NCBI GenBank assembly: GCA_013695055.1
Contig: JACDBF010000439.1
Location: forward strand, 1-7,327
Direction of reading: 5' to 3'
DNA: 7,327 nt
Source: Actinomycetota bacterium
GTDB lineage: Bacteria > Actinomycetota > CADDZG01 > WHSQ01
Shown here one piece after another: positions 1 through 6,629 of the stretch. Numbering within the stretch: the first letter of the stretch is position 1; each line of letters opens with the position of its first letter. The translations under genes were made by a program, and so were the position numbers. The notes below the pieces were generated by a model. It had not been told where the DNA came from. It saw only the letters and a program-made list of their open reading frames with translations, and ran no database searches.

Positions 1-507
1 CTCGACTTCGAGCTCGAGCTGGCGATGATCGTCGGACGGCCGGGCTGCAACATCGCGCTCGAGGACGCGCCGGCCCACGTCTTCGGCTTCACGATCTTCA
101 ATGACTTCTCGGCGCGCGACATTCAGATGCGCGAGGTGACCGCGTGGCTGGGGCCGGCCAAAGGCAAGGACTTTGCCAATGCCTTTGGTCCCTGCATCGT
201 CACGGCGGACGAAGTGGGAAGCGAGCCGGATCTCGAGATGGTCTGCAGGGTCAACGGCGAGGAATGGGGCCGGGCGCGTTCCTCTGAGACCCACTGGAAA
301 TGGGCGGACATGCTTGCCCACGTGTCCAGCTCCGAAGACATCTATCCCGGTGACATCTACGGATCGGGCACCCCCGGTGGCTGCTGCGGGCTCGACCAGG
401 GCCGGAAATTGGGGCCGGGGGACGTGGTCGATCTGGAGATAGAAAGGATCGGAGTGCTCACCAACCGAGTTGGGCCCAGGCCCGCCCCCCTGCCGAGCGG
501 GTGGTGA
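1..507 (+). CDS. Fumarylacetoacetate hydrolase family protein, C-terminal part (5' end outside window)
   Basis: The open frame runs from the first base to a TGA at 505-507 and gives 168 residues. The true start lies upstream, so the ATG at 25 is internal. The fragment shows the hallmarks of the fumarylacetoacetase fold: a metal-binding DFELELA segment (E4 and E6 of the fragment), NDFSARDIQ (D35), an FAH-like lysine in AKGKDF (K56), and a late GSGTPGG loop leading to PGDVVDLEIERIGVLTNRV at the C-terminus. Family members cleave C-C bonds or decarboxylate diketo acids, often at the end of aromatic catabolism, using Mg2+ or Ca2+ in the cytoplasm. The substrate cannot be told from this fragment. 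It converges on the broken minus-strand gene next door with 6 bp between the stops, so it is not part of the branched-chain operon. Family assignment is firm; the exact reaction is not. Confidence 0.93.
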   Translation, partial: LDFELELAMIVGRPGCNIALEDAPAHVFGFTIFNDFSARDIQMREVTAWLGPAKGKDFANAFGPCIVTADEVGSEPDLEMVCRVNGEEWGRARSSETHWKWADMLAHVSSSEDIYPGDIYGSGTPGGCCGLDQGRKLGPGDVVDLEIERIGVLTNRVGPRPAPLPSGW

Positions 508-513
508 GTGGCG

Positions 514-1061
514 CTATGCGACATCTGTCACCCACTCAGCACTGGGGTTGGCGATGTCGCTCTCTTTGAGCTCGGCGTTCGCTCCCTTTGGGCGCATGAT
601 CCATATGGCGCCATTCGGCCGGATGTAGCTCCTGAGCATTGCCAGGCGATCCAGGTTTTTATTGCGGTTCGCTCCAAAGAAGATGACGTCGGTATCTGTC
701 CTCGGCCGGCCGCTCCGGACCGTGGCCGCTCGATTCTTCAACTGCTTCAAGAACGCCTCATCGTCAATGCTGATAACGCCGACATCGTGCTCGGGCTTGA
801 CACCCAGCTTGTCGAGCACGGGCTTAGGATTGCGAATCTTCTCGGCCCACCGGGGCTTGAGAACCCAGTTGGAGCACAGCGGGACCACCGGGAAACTCGA
901 GCGTCAGCGTTCCGCCGGATGCGCTCACCGAGGTGATGTCGGCGAAACGAACGAGCAGTCGGAAATCGCCGCGGAACAACAGTTCGGCGGTCTCGAGATG
1001 AGGCCACGCCCGTGGAGGACTTGGAGTCGAAATCGACGCGGCAGCGCGCCTCTGCTCCCAT
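514..1061 (-). pseudogene. Frameshifted gene for a conserved-type hypothetical protein (DUF3052-like C-terminal half)
   Basis: Three minus-strand frames join into one sensible protein of about 181 residues. Frame 1 starts at the ATG at 1061 (MGAEARCRVDFDSK...). Frame 2 takes over around 995-1003 (ETAELLFRGDFRLLVRFADI, then a glycine-rich beta segment). Frame 3 takes over in the CCCC run near 851-856 (WAEKIRNPKPVLDKLGVKP) and continues to a TAG at 514-516. Each switch is explained by one extra base. The second half, with KLGVKP, TDVIFFGANRN, an RPNGAIWIMRPKG segment and a closing ESDI, resembles the layout of DUF3052-type proteins; this is recall, not a search result. The ending after ESDI looks shorter than I would expect. 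The gene starts 9 bp after the E2 stop, so it may have been the last gene of the operon. Real inactivation, sequencing error and programmed frameshifting cannot be told apart here. No function is known to me. Confidence 0.72.
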
Positions 1062-1070
1062 GTACCGACG

Positions 1071-2288
1071 TTAATCGAGGGCGAGAAGCGTCGGGTGCTC
1101 GAGCATCTGGACGACGTCGACGCAGAACTTGGCGGCCGTGAGTCCGTCGAGTATTCGATGGTCGAAGGTGAGCGAGAGATTCATCATCTTGCGGATGACG
1201 ACCTTGCCGTCGCGCGCCACCGGCCGGTCGCCGGCCCGGTGTACGCCGAGAATGGCGGCCTGGGGATGGAAGACGATGGGAGTAGCAAACAATCCGCCGT
1301 AGCGTCCGGGGCTCGTGATGGTGAAGGTTGCATCCCCCAAGTCGTCGAGCGTGAGAGATCCGGCGCGCGCCGCCGTAGCCAGGCGCTCGATCTCGCGGGC
1401 GATCTCGCGCAGCGACTTTTCGTGGGCGTTTCGCACCACGGGCACGCTCAACCCCGCAGGTGTATCGACGGCGATGCCCACATCGCGCCGGGCGTGAATG
1501 ACGATCTCTCGCGCTTCTTCATCGAGCGAGGAGTTGAGGACGGGATGAACGTCCAACGCCTTGCACACCGCCTTCACGACGAAAGGCAGATAAGTGAGCC
1601 TGGAGCTGCCGTCCCCTTCCCGGTTGGCGATGCTGCGAGCGTCGTCCAGCTGAGTGACGTCGCACTCCTCCACGTGGGTCACCGCCGGCACCCTGCGATG
1701 GGCCTCGGCCATCCTCTCGGCAATCGTGCGCCTGATGCCTCGCAATGGCTCTCGGCGCTCGGATGGCGCCGGTCTGGTGGCCTCGGCCCGCCGGCCCGCC
1801 TCGCCGCTTGCGAACGCTTCGACGTCTGCGCGCCGGATCGCTCCGGAGGAGCCGCTCCCGGCGACCGCGCTCAGGTCGACGCCGAGGTTGCGGGCCAGCT
1901 TGCGCACCGGGGGCATGGCTTTGATCCGGGGCATGGCTTTGATCCGGGGCATGGCTTCGATGCCGCCCCCCATTTTTTCCGGGAGAGATGGCTCGGTCAC
2001 GGGGGTCGCACCCGACGGCTCGGACGAGGGCGCAGATCCGGTCGGCTCCTCAAGGCTTTCGGAGCTGATGGAGATCAGCACCGCGCCCACCGGCGCGATC
2101 TCTCCTTCGGCGACGTGAATTCGCGCCACCACGCCCGCGTAGGGTGATGGGATCTCGGCGGTCGCTTTGTCGGTGATGACCTCGACAAGGGGCTCGTCTT
2201 CGGCGATGGTGTCGCCCTCTTTCACGAGCCACCTGTCGACCTCCGCCTCAGTCACGCCTTCCCCGAGGTCGGGCAGCTTGAAGTCCAT
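1071..2288 (-). CDS. bkdC: Branched-chain 2-oxoacid dehydrogenase E2 (dihydrolipoamide acyltransferase)
   Basis: A 405-residue E2 subunit that moves the acyl group from lipoate to CoA within the 2-oxoacid dehydrogenase complex. Domains in order: one lipoyl domain (residues 2-76, lipoylated K41 in ITDKATAEI); a Ser/Pro/Glu-rich linker; a peripheral subunit-binding domain (about 124-160, VRKLARNLGVDL to RRADVEAF); and the catalytic domain (about 178-405) with the active-site motif FDHRILDG (H377, D381). The ATG at 2288 is chosen because MDFKLPDLGEG is the canonical E2 start. The frame stays open further upstream, but that part overlaps E1 beta. The start overlaps the E1 beta stop in TAATG, which suggests translational coupling; no clear ribosome binding site is seen. 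The linker carries three near-perfect AMPRIK-type repeats. Branched-chain specificity is inferred from the neighbouring dehydrogenase; a pyruvate-type or other acyltransferase remains possible. Confidence 0.95.
   Translation of the reverse strand: MDFKLPDLGEGVTEAEVDRWLVKEGDTIAEDEPLVEVITDKATAEIPSPYAGVVARIHVAEGEIAPVGAVLISISSESLEEPTGSAPSSEPSGATPVTEPSLPEKMGGGIEAMPRIKAMPRIKAMPPVRKLARNLGVDLSAVAGSGSSGAIRRADVEAFASGEAGRRAEATRPAPSERREPLRGIRRTIAERMAEAHRRVPAVTHVEECDVTQLDDARSIANREGDGSSRLTYLPFVVKAVCKALDVHPVLNSSLDEEAREIVIHARRDVGIAVDTPAGLSVPVVRNAHEKSLREIAREIERLATAARAGSLTLDDLGDATFTITSPGRYGGLFATPIVFHPQAAILGVHRAGDRPVARDGKVVIRKMMNLSLTFDHRILDGLTAAKFCVDVVQMLEHPTLLALD
1910..1963 (-). repeat. Three tandem 18-bp repeats in the E2 linker
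   Basis: On the plus strand the unit ggggcatggctttgatcc occurs at 1910-1927 and is repeated exactly at 1928-1945. A third copy at 1946-1963 has two mismatches. The units are in frame, so the protein gains six residues per copy (AMPRIK twice, then AMPPVRK leading into the subunit-binding domain). The unit seems to copy the first residues of that domain. It lengthens a flexible linker, where length changes are usually tolerated. Confidence 0.9.
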
Positions 2289-3298
2289 TACCAATCGAGC
2301 ACTTTGTTGCAGCCGGCCAGGATGCGATCGACCGAAGGGATGTAGTCGTCTTCGTTGATGAATTGTGGAAACGGCACGTCGAAGCCGGTGACTCGCCCAA
2401 CGGGAGCCTCGAGGTCGAGCATCGCCCTCTCGTGGATGAGGCTGGACACCTCGGCCCCCAATCCGGCGGTGCGCGGGGCTTCGTGCACGACCACCGCGCG
2501 CCCGCATGCAGTAGCAGCGTCCACCAACGTGTCCACATCCAACGGGTAGAGCGAGCGCAGATCGACAACGCGCGCATCGACGCCGCGCTCCGATGACAGC
2601 CGTTCAGCCGCCTCCATGCACGCCGGCACGGTGGCTCCATAAGAGATGAGCGCGAGATCGTGCCCCGAGCGCGCAATCCGGGCTTTCGATAAATAGTCTG
2701 TGGTCACTCCGTCGGCCGACGAGATGTCGAAGGGAGGCTCTTCGGGAAAATCTTGGCGGCCGGCCCGGTAGATCCGCTTCGGCTCCATAAAGATGACCGG
2801 GTCGGGGTGCTCGATAGCGGCGAGGAGCATGTCGCGAGCATCTTCCGGGGTTGACGGGCATACGACCTTGAGGCCGGGCACGTGTGCGAACAGTGCTTCT
2901 GGCGAGTCAGAATGCAGCTCCGGCGCGCGTACTCCCCCGCCGAACGGTATGCGCACGACGATCGAGGCTGGCACTTCTCCGCGCGTTCGCCACGCGTAGC
3001 GGGCCGCATGGACGACGATCTGTTCGAAGCCCGGATATACGAAAGTGTCGAATTGGATCTCGATGACCGGGAGCAGACCGTAGACGGCCATGCCGATCGC
3101 CGTGCCGACGATGCCCGCTTCGGCGAGAGGAGTATCGATGACGCGGTCATCTCCATACTTGTCGAGCAGCCCGGCCGTGACCCGAAATACTCCGCCGGTT
3201 CGAGCAACGTCCTCGCCCATCACGAGCACGCGATCGTCGGCGGCCATCGCTTGGTCGAGGGCAAGGTTCAAGCCTTCGACCATGGTGCGCGCGCTCAC
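2288..3298 (-). CDS. bkdB: Branched-chain 2-oxoacid dehydrogenase E1 beta subunit
   Basis: A 336-residue transketolase-like beta subunit of the thiamine-diphosphate E1 enzyme, which decarboxylates 2-oxoacids together with E1 alpha. Visible family marks are VLVMGEDVARTGGVF near residues 24-38, DTPLAEAGIVGTAIGMA (55-71, with the conserved glutamate E60 expected to contact the ThDP aminopyrimidine), IQFDTFVYPGFEQI (81-94), HSDSPEALFAHVPGLKV (from H129), and a C-terminal transketolase domain with VVDLRSLYPLD and VHEAPRTAG. The length is normal. A GTG at 3298 is chosen because it overlaps the E1 alpha stop in GTGA (4 bp), a common coupled arrangement; an ATG five codons later is an alternative. 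The stop at 2288-2290 overlaps the E2 start. It is the middle of the E1 alpha, E1 beta, E2 block. The branched-chain assignment rests on sequence style and on the amino acid dehydrogenase in the same operon. Confidence 0.95.
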   Translation of the reverse strand: MSARTMVEGLNLALDQAMAADDRVLVMGEDVARTGGVFRVTAGLLDKYGDDRVIDTPLAEAGIVGTAIGMAVYGLLPVIEIQFDTFVYPGFEQIVVHAARYAWRTRGEVPASIVVRIPFGGGVRAPELHSDSPEALFAHVPGLKVVCPSTPEDARDMLLAAIEHPDPVIFMEPKRIYRAGRQDFPEEPPFDISSADGVTTDYLSKARIARSGHDLALISYGATVPACMEAAERLSSERGVDARVVDLRSLYPLDVDTLVDAATACGRAVVVHEAPRTAGLGAEVSSLIHERAMLDLEAPVGRVTGFDVPFPQFINEDDYIPSVDRILAGCNKVLDW

Positions 3299-4425
3299 GA
3301 TGGCCCGACCGGTGCATCGGCATCGCCGGTAGACGGCGGCCCCGGCTGCGCTCCGAGGGGTTTGACCTCAGGCGGACGCTCCACGGATTGCAACTCCCTC
3401 AGGCTTTCCTCGAATGTCCACGGCGTCCTCGAGGCGTAGACCTGGTCGAAAAGGGTCTCAAGGCTCGGGTGCTCGAGCGCTTCCATCTCCGCAACGGCGG
3501 AGGCGATGCTCTTCTTGGCGTCGACAAAGAGCTCGCTTTCGAGGTCGTCGTCGAGAACGGCGATTCGCTTTAGGTAGGCGCTCGTTCGCGCGAGCGGCTC
3601 GAGCCTCTTCCAATTCGCCGCCTCCGCTTCATTGCGATAGAGGCGGGGGTCGTCGGCCGTTCCGTGCGCGCCCAGCCGGTAGCAATAGGCTTCTATGAAG
3701 CTCGGGCCCCCGCCCGCGCGCGCCCTTTCCAGGGCATCGTGCGTCGCCTTCCAGCACGCAATGGGATCGAACCCGTCGACTCTTATGCCCGGCATTCCAT
3801 AGGCGGCCGCCTTGTCGGCCAGCACCTTGAGGGCAGTTTGCTTGTGAACCGGCGTCGATATGGCCCACTGGTTGTTCACGCAAAAGAAGATGGTCGGCGT
3901 CTTGAATACTCCGGCGAAGTTCATCGCCTCGTGAAAATCACCTTCAGAGGTAGCGCCGTCGCCGAACCACACCAGCGAAGCGTCGCGCTCACCGCGCAAC
4001 TTCGAAGCCCACGAAACTCCCACGGCATGAGGAAGGTGCGTAGCGATGGGCACGCAGATGGGTCCTACCCTGTGCTCTCTAACGTTGTAGAAACCCTCCC
4101 GGCCCCCATAGCCGCGCCACCACGCAAAGATGGTGGATGCGGGCACTGCTCTCAAGATGCCGATGGCGTTCTGACGATACGAGGGAAAGATCCAGTCCCT
4201 CTCGCTGCAGGCATACAGCGGGCCGGCTTGAGTCGCCTCTTCGCCCCAGTAGAGAGCGTAGGTGCCGAGCCGTCCTTGTCGCTGAAGGGCAACGGCGCGC
4301 TCATCGAAAACTCGCAAGACCACCATCGAACGGAAGATCTCGAGGAGGTCCTTCTCGCCAAGCTCCTCGGGAAGCTTGTTGTCGGGAAGGTCGTCGCGGC
4401 CGATGATCCTTAACGAGTCCGTCAC
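3295..4425 (-). CDS. bkdA: Branched-chain 2-oxoacid dehydrogenase E1 alpha subunit
   Basis: A 376-residue E1 alpha subunit that binds thiamine diphosphate and, with E1 beta, carries out the rate-setting decarboxylation. The ThDP/Mg2+ motif is clear: GDGATSEGDFHEAMNF starting at residue 155 and closing with NN at 184-185. The loop YRLGAHGTADDPRLYR (249-264, H254) corresponds to the phosphate-binding and regulatory loop of this family. Residues after about 350 form a Pro/Gly-rich tail with no domain I recognise. The start is GTG at 4425, 6 bp after the stop of the upstream dehydrogenase gene; no convincing ribosome binding site is visible, so coupling to the upstream gene is likely. Pyruvate dehydrogenase E1 alpha is the main alternative. 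The operon partner that makes branched 2-oxoacids favours the branched-chain role. Confidence 0.94.
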   Translation of the reverse strand: MTDSLRIIGRDDLPDNKLPEELGEKDLLEIFRSMVVLRVFDERAVALQRQGRLGTYALYWGEEATQAGPLYACSERDWIFPSYRQNAIGILRAVPASTIFAWWRGYGGREGFYNVREHRVGPICVPIATHLPHAVGVSWASKLRGERDASLVWFGDGATSEGDFHEAMNFAGVFKTPTIFFCVNNQWAISTPVHKQTALKVLADKAAAYGMPGIRVDGFDPIACWKATHDALERARAGGGPSFIEAYCYRLGAHGTADDPRLYRNEAEAANWKRLEPLARTSAYLKRIAVLDDDLESELFVDAKKSIASAVAEMEALEHPSLETLFDQVYASRTPWTFEESLRELQSVERPPEVKPLGAQPGPPSTGDADAPVGPS

Positions 4426-4431
4426 GGCCGG

Positions 4432-5523
4432 CTAGTGATCGGACGAGGGCCCGTACTCGGCCGTCCGCACCAAGCGGATACGACTGATCTTGCGGATGCG
4501 CTCCTGCGCATAGTCCATTGCCGCCCGGGCGGTAGAGATGCGCTTTTCCTGCGACATCGTAAAGATGTGCTGGAGCTGTTTGTAGATTCCTTCTACTCGC
4601 TTCATGGCGCGTTCGCGGTTGTATCCGCGCAGCTCATCCTCAACGTTGATCAGCCCGCCTGAGTTCAATACGAAGTCGGGAGCATAGAGGATGCTCAGGT
4701 CCCGAAGCTTGTCACCATGCTCGTCGCGCGCAAGCTGGTTGTTAGCCGCCCCCGCGATGATCTTGCAGCGTAGCTCCGACAGAGTGTCGTCGTTGATTAC
4801 TCCCCCAAGGGCGCAGGGGGCATAGATGTCGGCCTCCATGGCGTGGAGCGTGTCCGGGTCTCCGGTCTGAACGTGGTGATCGGAGACGGCCCGCGCCAGG
4901 TTGTCGACATCCGCGTCGGCGACCGTCACCTGCGCCCCTTCGCGCACGAGATGACCGCACAACGCGTGGCCCACCTTCCCCACGCCTTGCAGCGCCACGG
5001 TGCGACCCTTGAGGCTCGGATCGCCGAAAACCTCGAGGAGGCACGCCTTCATGCCTTGAAGCACCCCGTAGGCCGTTACCGGCGAGGGGTCGCCCGAGCC
5101 TCCATAGGTGTGGGAGCAACCGGTGACCCAGCGCGACTCGCGACGCACGACGTCCATGTCCTCGAGCGCCGTGCCGACGTCTTCGGCCGTGATGTAGCGG
5201 CCTCCCAGAGTCTCGATGAAGCGACCGTAGGCTCGGAGCAACTCTTCGGTCTTGTGCCGCTTGGGGTCGCCGATGATCACCGCTTTGCCGCCCCCGAGGT
5301 CGAGACCGGCAGCGGCCGCCTTGTAGGTCATTCCGCGCGACAGGCGAAGGACGTCGACCAGGGCTTGCTCTTCATTACGGTAGGGATAGAAGCGGGTGCC
5401 ACCCAAGGCGGGCCCCAAGGCGGTCGAGTGGATCGCGATGATCGCTCGGAGGCCCGAGTGGTCGTCGGAGCAGAAGACGATCTGCTCGTAGCCACCCCCA
5501 TTGATGTGCTCGAAGACGCTCAT
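4432..5523 (-). CDS. vdh: Leucine/valine dehydrogenase (Glu/Leu/Phe/Val dehydrogenase family)
   Basis: A 363-residue NAD-dependent amino acid dehydrogenase that reversibly deaminates branched-chain amino acids to 2-oxoacids and ammonia. Substrate-domain marks are GGTRFYPY (41-48), MTYKAAAAGLDLGGGKAVI with K68 and catalytic K80 (the same position as in Bacillus leucine dehydrogenase), and TAEDVGT with D115. The nucleotide-binding Rossmann fold follows with ALQGVGKVG (177-185), then APDFVLNSGGLINV near the C-terminus. Length matches the family. The ATG at 5523 is supported by MSVFEHINGGGYEQIVFCSD, a typical N-terminus. A purine-rich GGAGAAGGGG (5537-5546) lies upstream, though 13 bp away. It is the first gene of the operon, and its product supplies the substrate of the oxoacid dehydrogenase that follows. 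Leucine, valine and phenylalanine preference cannot be separated by eye; the symbol follows actinomycete use. Confidence 0.95.
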   Translation of the reverse strand: MSVFEHINGGGYEQIVFCSDDHSGLRAIIAIHSTALGPALGGTRFYPYRNEEQALVDVLRLSRGMTYKAAAAGLDLGGGKAVIIGDPKRHKTEELLRAYGRFIETLGGRYITAEDVGTALEDMDVVRRESRWVTGCSHTYGGSGDPSPVTAYGVLQGMKACLLEVFGDPSLKGRTVALQGVGKVGHALCGHLVREGAQVTVADADVDNLARAVSDHHVQTGDPDTLHAMEADIYAPCALGGVINDDTLSELRCKIIAGAANNQLARDEHGDKLRDLSILYAPDFVLNSGGLINVEDELRGYNRERAMKRVEGIYKQLQHIFTMSQEKRISTARAAMDYAQERIRKISRIRLVRTAEYGPSSDH

Positions 5524-5578
5524 CGGCCCGTTTTGACCCCTTCTCCACGGTGCGAACGTGGCTTCTTTGCCCCCGACG

Positions 5579-5584
5579 ATGGTA
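5579..5584 (-). promoter_or_regulatory. Possible -10 element for the branched-chain operon
   Basis: On the minus strand this reads TACCAT, fitting the TAnnnT pattern of actinomycete housekeeping promoters, and lies 55 bp before the dehydrogenase start. No good -35 is found at the usual distance; the sequence there contains AGTTTC. This is a weak call, made because a promoter must lie in this 109-bp divergent region. Confidence 0.35.
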
Positions 5585-5594
5585 CCTCCACCTC

Positions 5595-5610
5595 ACTTCG
5601 GGAAACTTCG
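5595..5610. promoter_or_regulatory. Paired ACTTCG direct repeats in the divergent promoter region
   Basis: ACTTCG occurs at 5595-5600 and again at 5605-5610, 10 bp apart, so both copies face the same side of the helix. They lie between the dehydrogenase start (5523) and the GTG start at 5633, overlapping where the -35 regions of both divergent promoters would be. This could be an operator for a regulator that binds direct repeats. The spacing is striking but the repeat is only six bases, so chance is possible. Confidence 0.3.
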
Positions 5611-5620
5611 CGCCCTCCTT

Positions 5621-5626
5621 TACGAT
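5621..5626 (+). promoter_or_regulatory. -10 element placed for a leaderless transcript
   Basis: TACGAT fits TAnnnT and ends exactly 6 bases before the GTG at 5633, so transcription would begin at or next to the start codon. No Shine-Dalgarno sequence precedes that GTG at a usable distance. Leaderless GTG/ATG genes with this geometry are common in actinomycetes. The -35 (around 5597-5603, TTCGGGA) is poor. Confidence 0.5.
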
Positions 5627-5632
5627 GGGCGG

Positions 5633-6439
5633 GTGATCAAGACCTCTTATCTGCGCGTATATCAACCTCTTTCCGACTTCCCGCTAGAGGATCGCCGGCG
5701 CTGGTCCGGGGCTGATCAACCGGCGGCCGACGACTCAGCGGGGGCCTGGCGGAGCTGGTTGATTGGAGCGATCCTCCCCGCCGGGGGAGCCGGGTTCGTG
5801 TCTAGCGAAGGGGCTTCCTTACGGGAGGCGGAGGGCCGGATCTACGTCTGCCCGTGGCGCACCCGGCTCCGCATGCTGGCTGGGATGCTGGCCTTTCGCG
5901 ATTCTGTGCCCGAGGAGGTGGCGGAGGCATTCGTACCGCAGAGGGAGGCCCTGAGGGCCGCTCGAGAGCTGGCCCGCATAGGCGAACGAGATCCGGGAAT
6001 CCGGTCACATATCTTGCATGCCAACTGGCATGTGCCACTCAGGTGGTTCGCGGCCTTCCAGGGCTCTGAGCGAGTGCTGGTTGAGGACCGCCACGGGCTG
6101 AGGGTCAGGTACCAGACGAGCCTCGTCGACGCCAAGGCGAGGCTTGCTCGAGCGTTGTCGATCCTCGACGAGGCGAAAGCCGATGGGGGCGTGATCGAAG
6201 CGTTCGAGGAGCTCCAGGCGTGGCTCGCCGACTTCAATGGCGAAGGCTTGCTCGAGCTCGACTACGGGAGCGTGGCATCCATGTTTCCCGACGACGATCT
6301 GGCCGACGACGGGTCCGCCTCGGAGGTGTGGGCCTGGCTCGAGGCGCTTTCCTGTGGGGACGACTTGCGGGCGGGGCGCTCCTTTGGGGCGCTGGCGGAC
6401 AAATGGGCCGAGCTCCGGGCTCGCGAAGTTGCCAATTGA
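5633..6439 (+). CDS. Conserved-type hypothetical protein between the Leu/Val dehydrogenase gene and bldC
   Basis: A 268-residue protein I do not recognise by function. The frame is open upstream to 5558, but a GTG at 5633 gives the plausible N-terminus VIKTSYLRVYQPLSDFPLED and fits a -10 element for a leaderless mRNA. The protein looks soluble, with no signal peptide and no convincing membrane segment. It is rich in acidic residues and tryptophan, especially near the C-terminus (VWAWLEALSCGDDL). A helical middle region follows the segment YVCPWRTRLRMLAG, and HVPLRWFAAFQGSERVLVED looks like a folded beta-rich part. No catalytic motif is evident. It is divergent from the branched-chain operon and in the same direction as bldC, 186 bp upstream of it. 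In Streptomyces, as I recall, a hypothetical gene sits at the same place between vdh and bldC; whether the two are homologous needs a search. The TGA is at 6437-6439. Confidence 0.85.
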   Translation: MIKTSYLRVYQPLSDFPLEDRRRWSGADQPAADDSAGAWRSWLIGAILPAGGAGFVSSEGASLREAEGRIYVCPWRTRLRMLAGMLAFRDSVPEEVAEAFVPQREALRAARELARIGERDPGIRSHILHANWHVPLRWFAAFQGSERVLVEDRHGLRVRYQTSLVDAKARLARALSILDEAKADGGVIEAFEELQAWLADFNGEGLLELDYGSVASMFPDDDLADDGSASEVWAWLEALSCGDDLRAGRSFGALADKWAELRAREVAN

Positions 6440-6542
6440 CCCCTGCTCGACTAGCGATCGTGACTAGGAGCCCTGGGAACGCGACCTCCCAAAACCCCCC
6501 GAATGAGCCATTCCCGCCGTTCCCGGTACGAGGCATCATTAA

Positions 6543-6629
6543 ATGGTTCAAAGTGGGTGTCGGCGGGACTGCCGCCGAACCCGCCGCCGGCTGGTGCGCT
6601 CTTGCGCCCGTGGATCGGAGGATAGATGA
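6543..6629 (+). CDS. Possible small upstream ORF overlapping the bldC start
   Basis: An ATG at 6543 opens a 28-codon frame whose TGA overlaps the bldC ATG as ATGA, the geometry of translational coupling. The peptide is very basic, with 10 arginines and 3 cysteines, and resembles no family I know. No ribosome binding site precedes its ATG. GC-rich DNA easily gives arginine-rich chance frames, so this is a candidate only. Confidence 0.2.
   Translation: MVQSGCRRDCRRTRRRLVRSCARGSEDR
6562..6607 (+). promoter_or_regulatory. GC-rich hairpins in the bldC leader
   Basis: GGCGGG at 6562-6567 can pair with CCCGCC at 6580-6585, or its first five bases can pair with CCGCC at 6572-6576; the two pairings exclude each other. 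A third small hairpin, GCGC-tctt-GCGC, is at 6596-6607, just before the ribosome binding site. Together they might modulate bldC expression or simply reflect base composition. No T-tract follows, so a terminator is unlikely. Confidence 0.25.
6616..6622 (+). promoter_or_regulatory. Ribosome binding site of bldC
   Basis: CGGAGGA lies a few bases before the ATG at 6626. It is the best Shine-Dalgarno match in the window and fixes the bldC start. It also sits inside the last codons of the possible small upstream ORF. Confidence 0.8.

Noticed and set aside
508..936. Plus-strand open frame following the FAH gene
   Set aside because: The minus-strand reading gives protein-like, family-like sequence across the same bases; the plus reading does not.
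1910..1963. Repeats considered as a CRISPR or mobile-element signal
   Set aside because: The units are 18 bp, directly adjacent without spacers, and in frame within a protein linker.
1095..2147. A 350-codon plus-strand open frame opposite the E2 gene
   Set aside because: It mirrors a clear E2 gene, its composition is His/Gly/Asp-rich as expected from antisense of GC-rich coding DNA, and it has no recognisable domain. The repeated GHGFDP motif only reflects the E2 linker repeat.
3664..4413. Plus-strand open frame opposite E1 alpha
   Set aside because: It is a shadow of a conserved ThDP enzyme and has no family features of its own.
4843..5715. Long plus-strand frame opposite the Leu/Val dehydrogenase gene
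   Set aside because: It is antisense to a well-supported gene and runs across the divergent promoter region into the next gene in the wrong frame.
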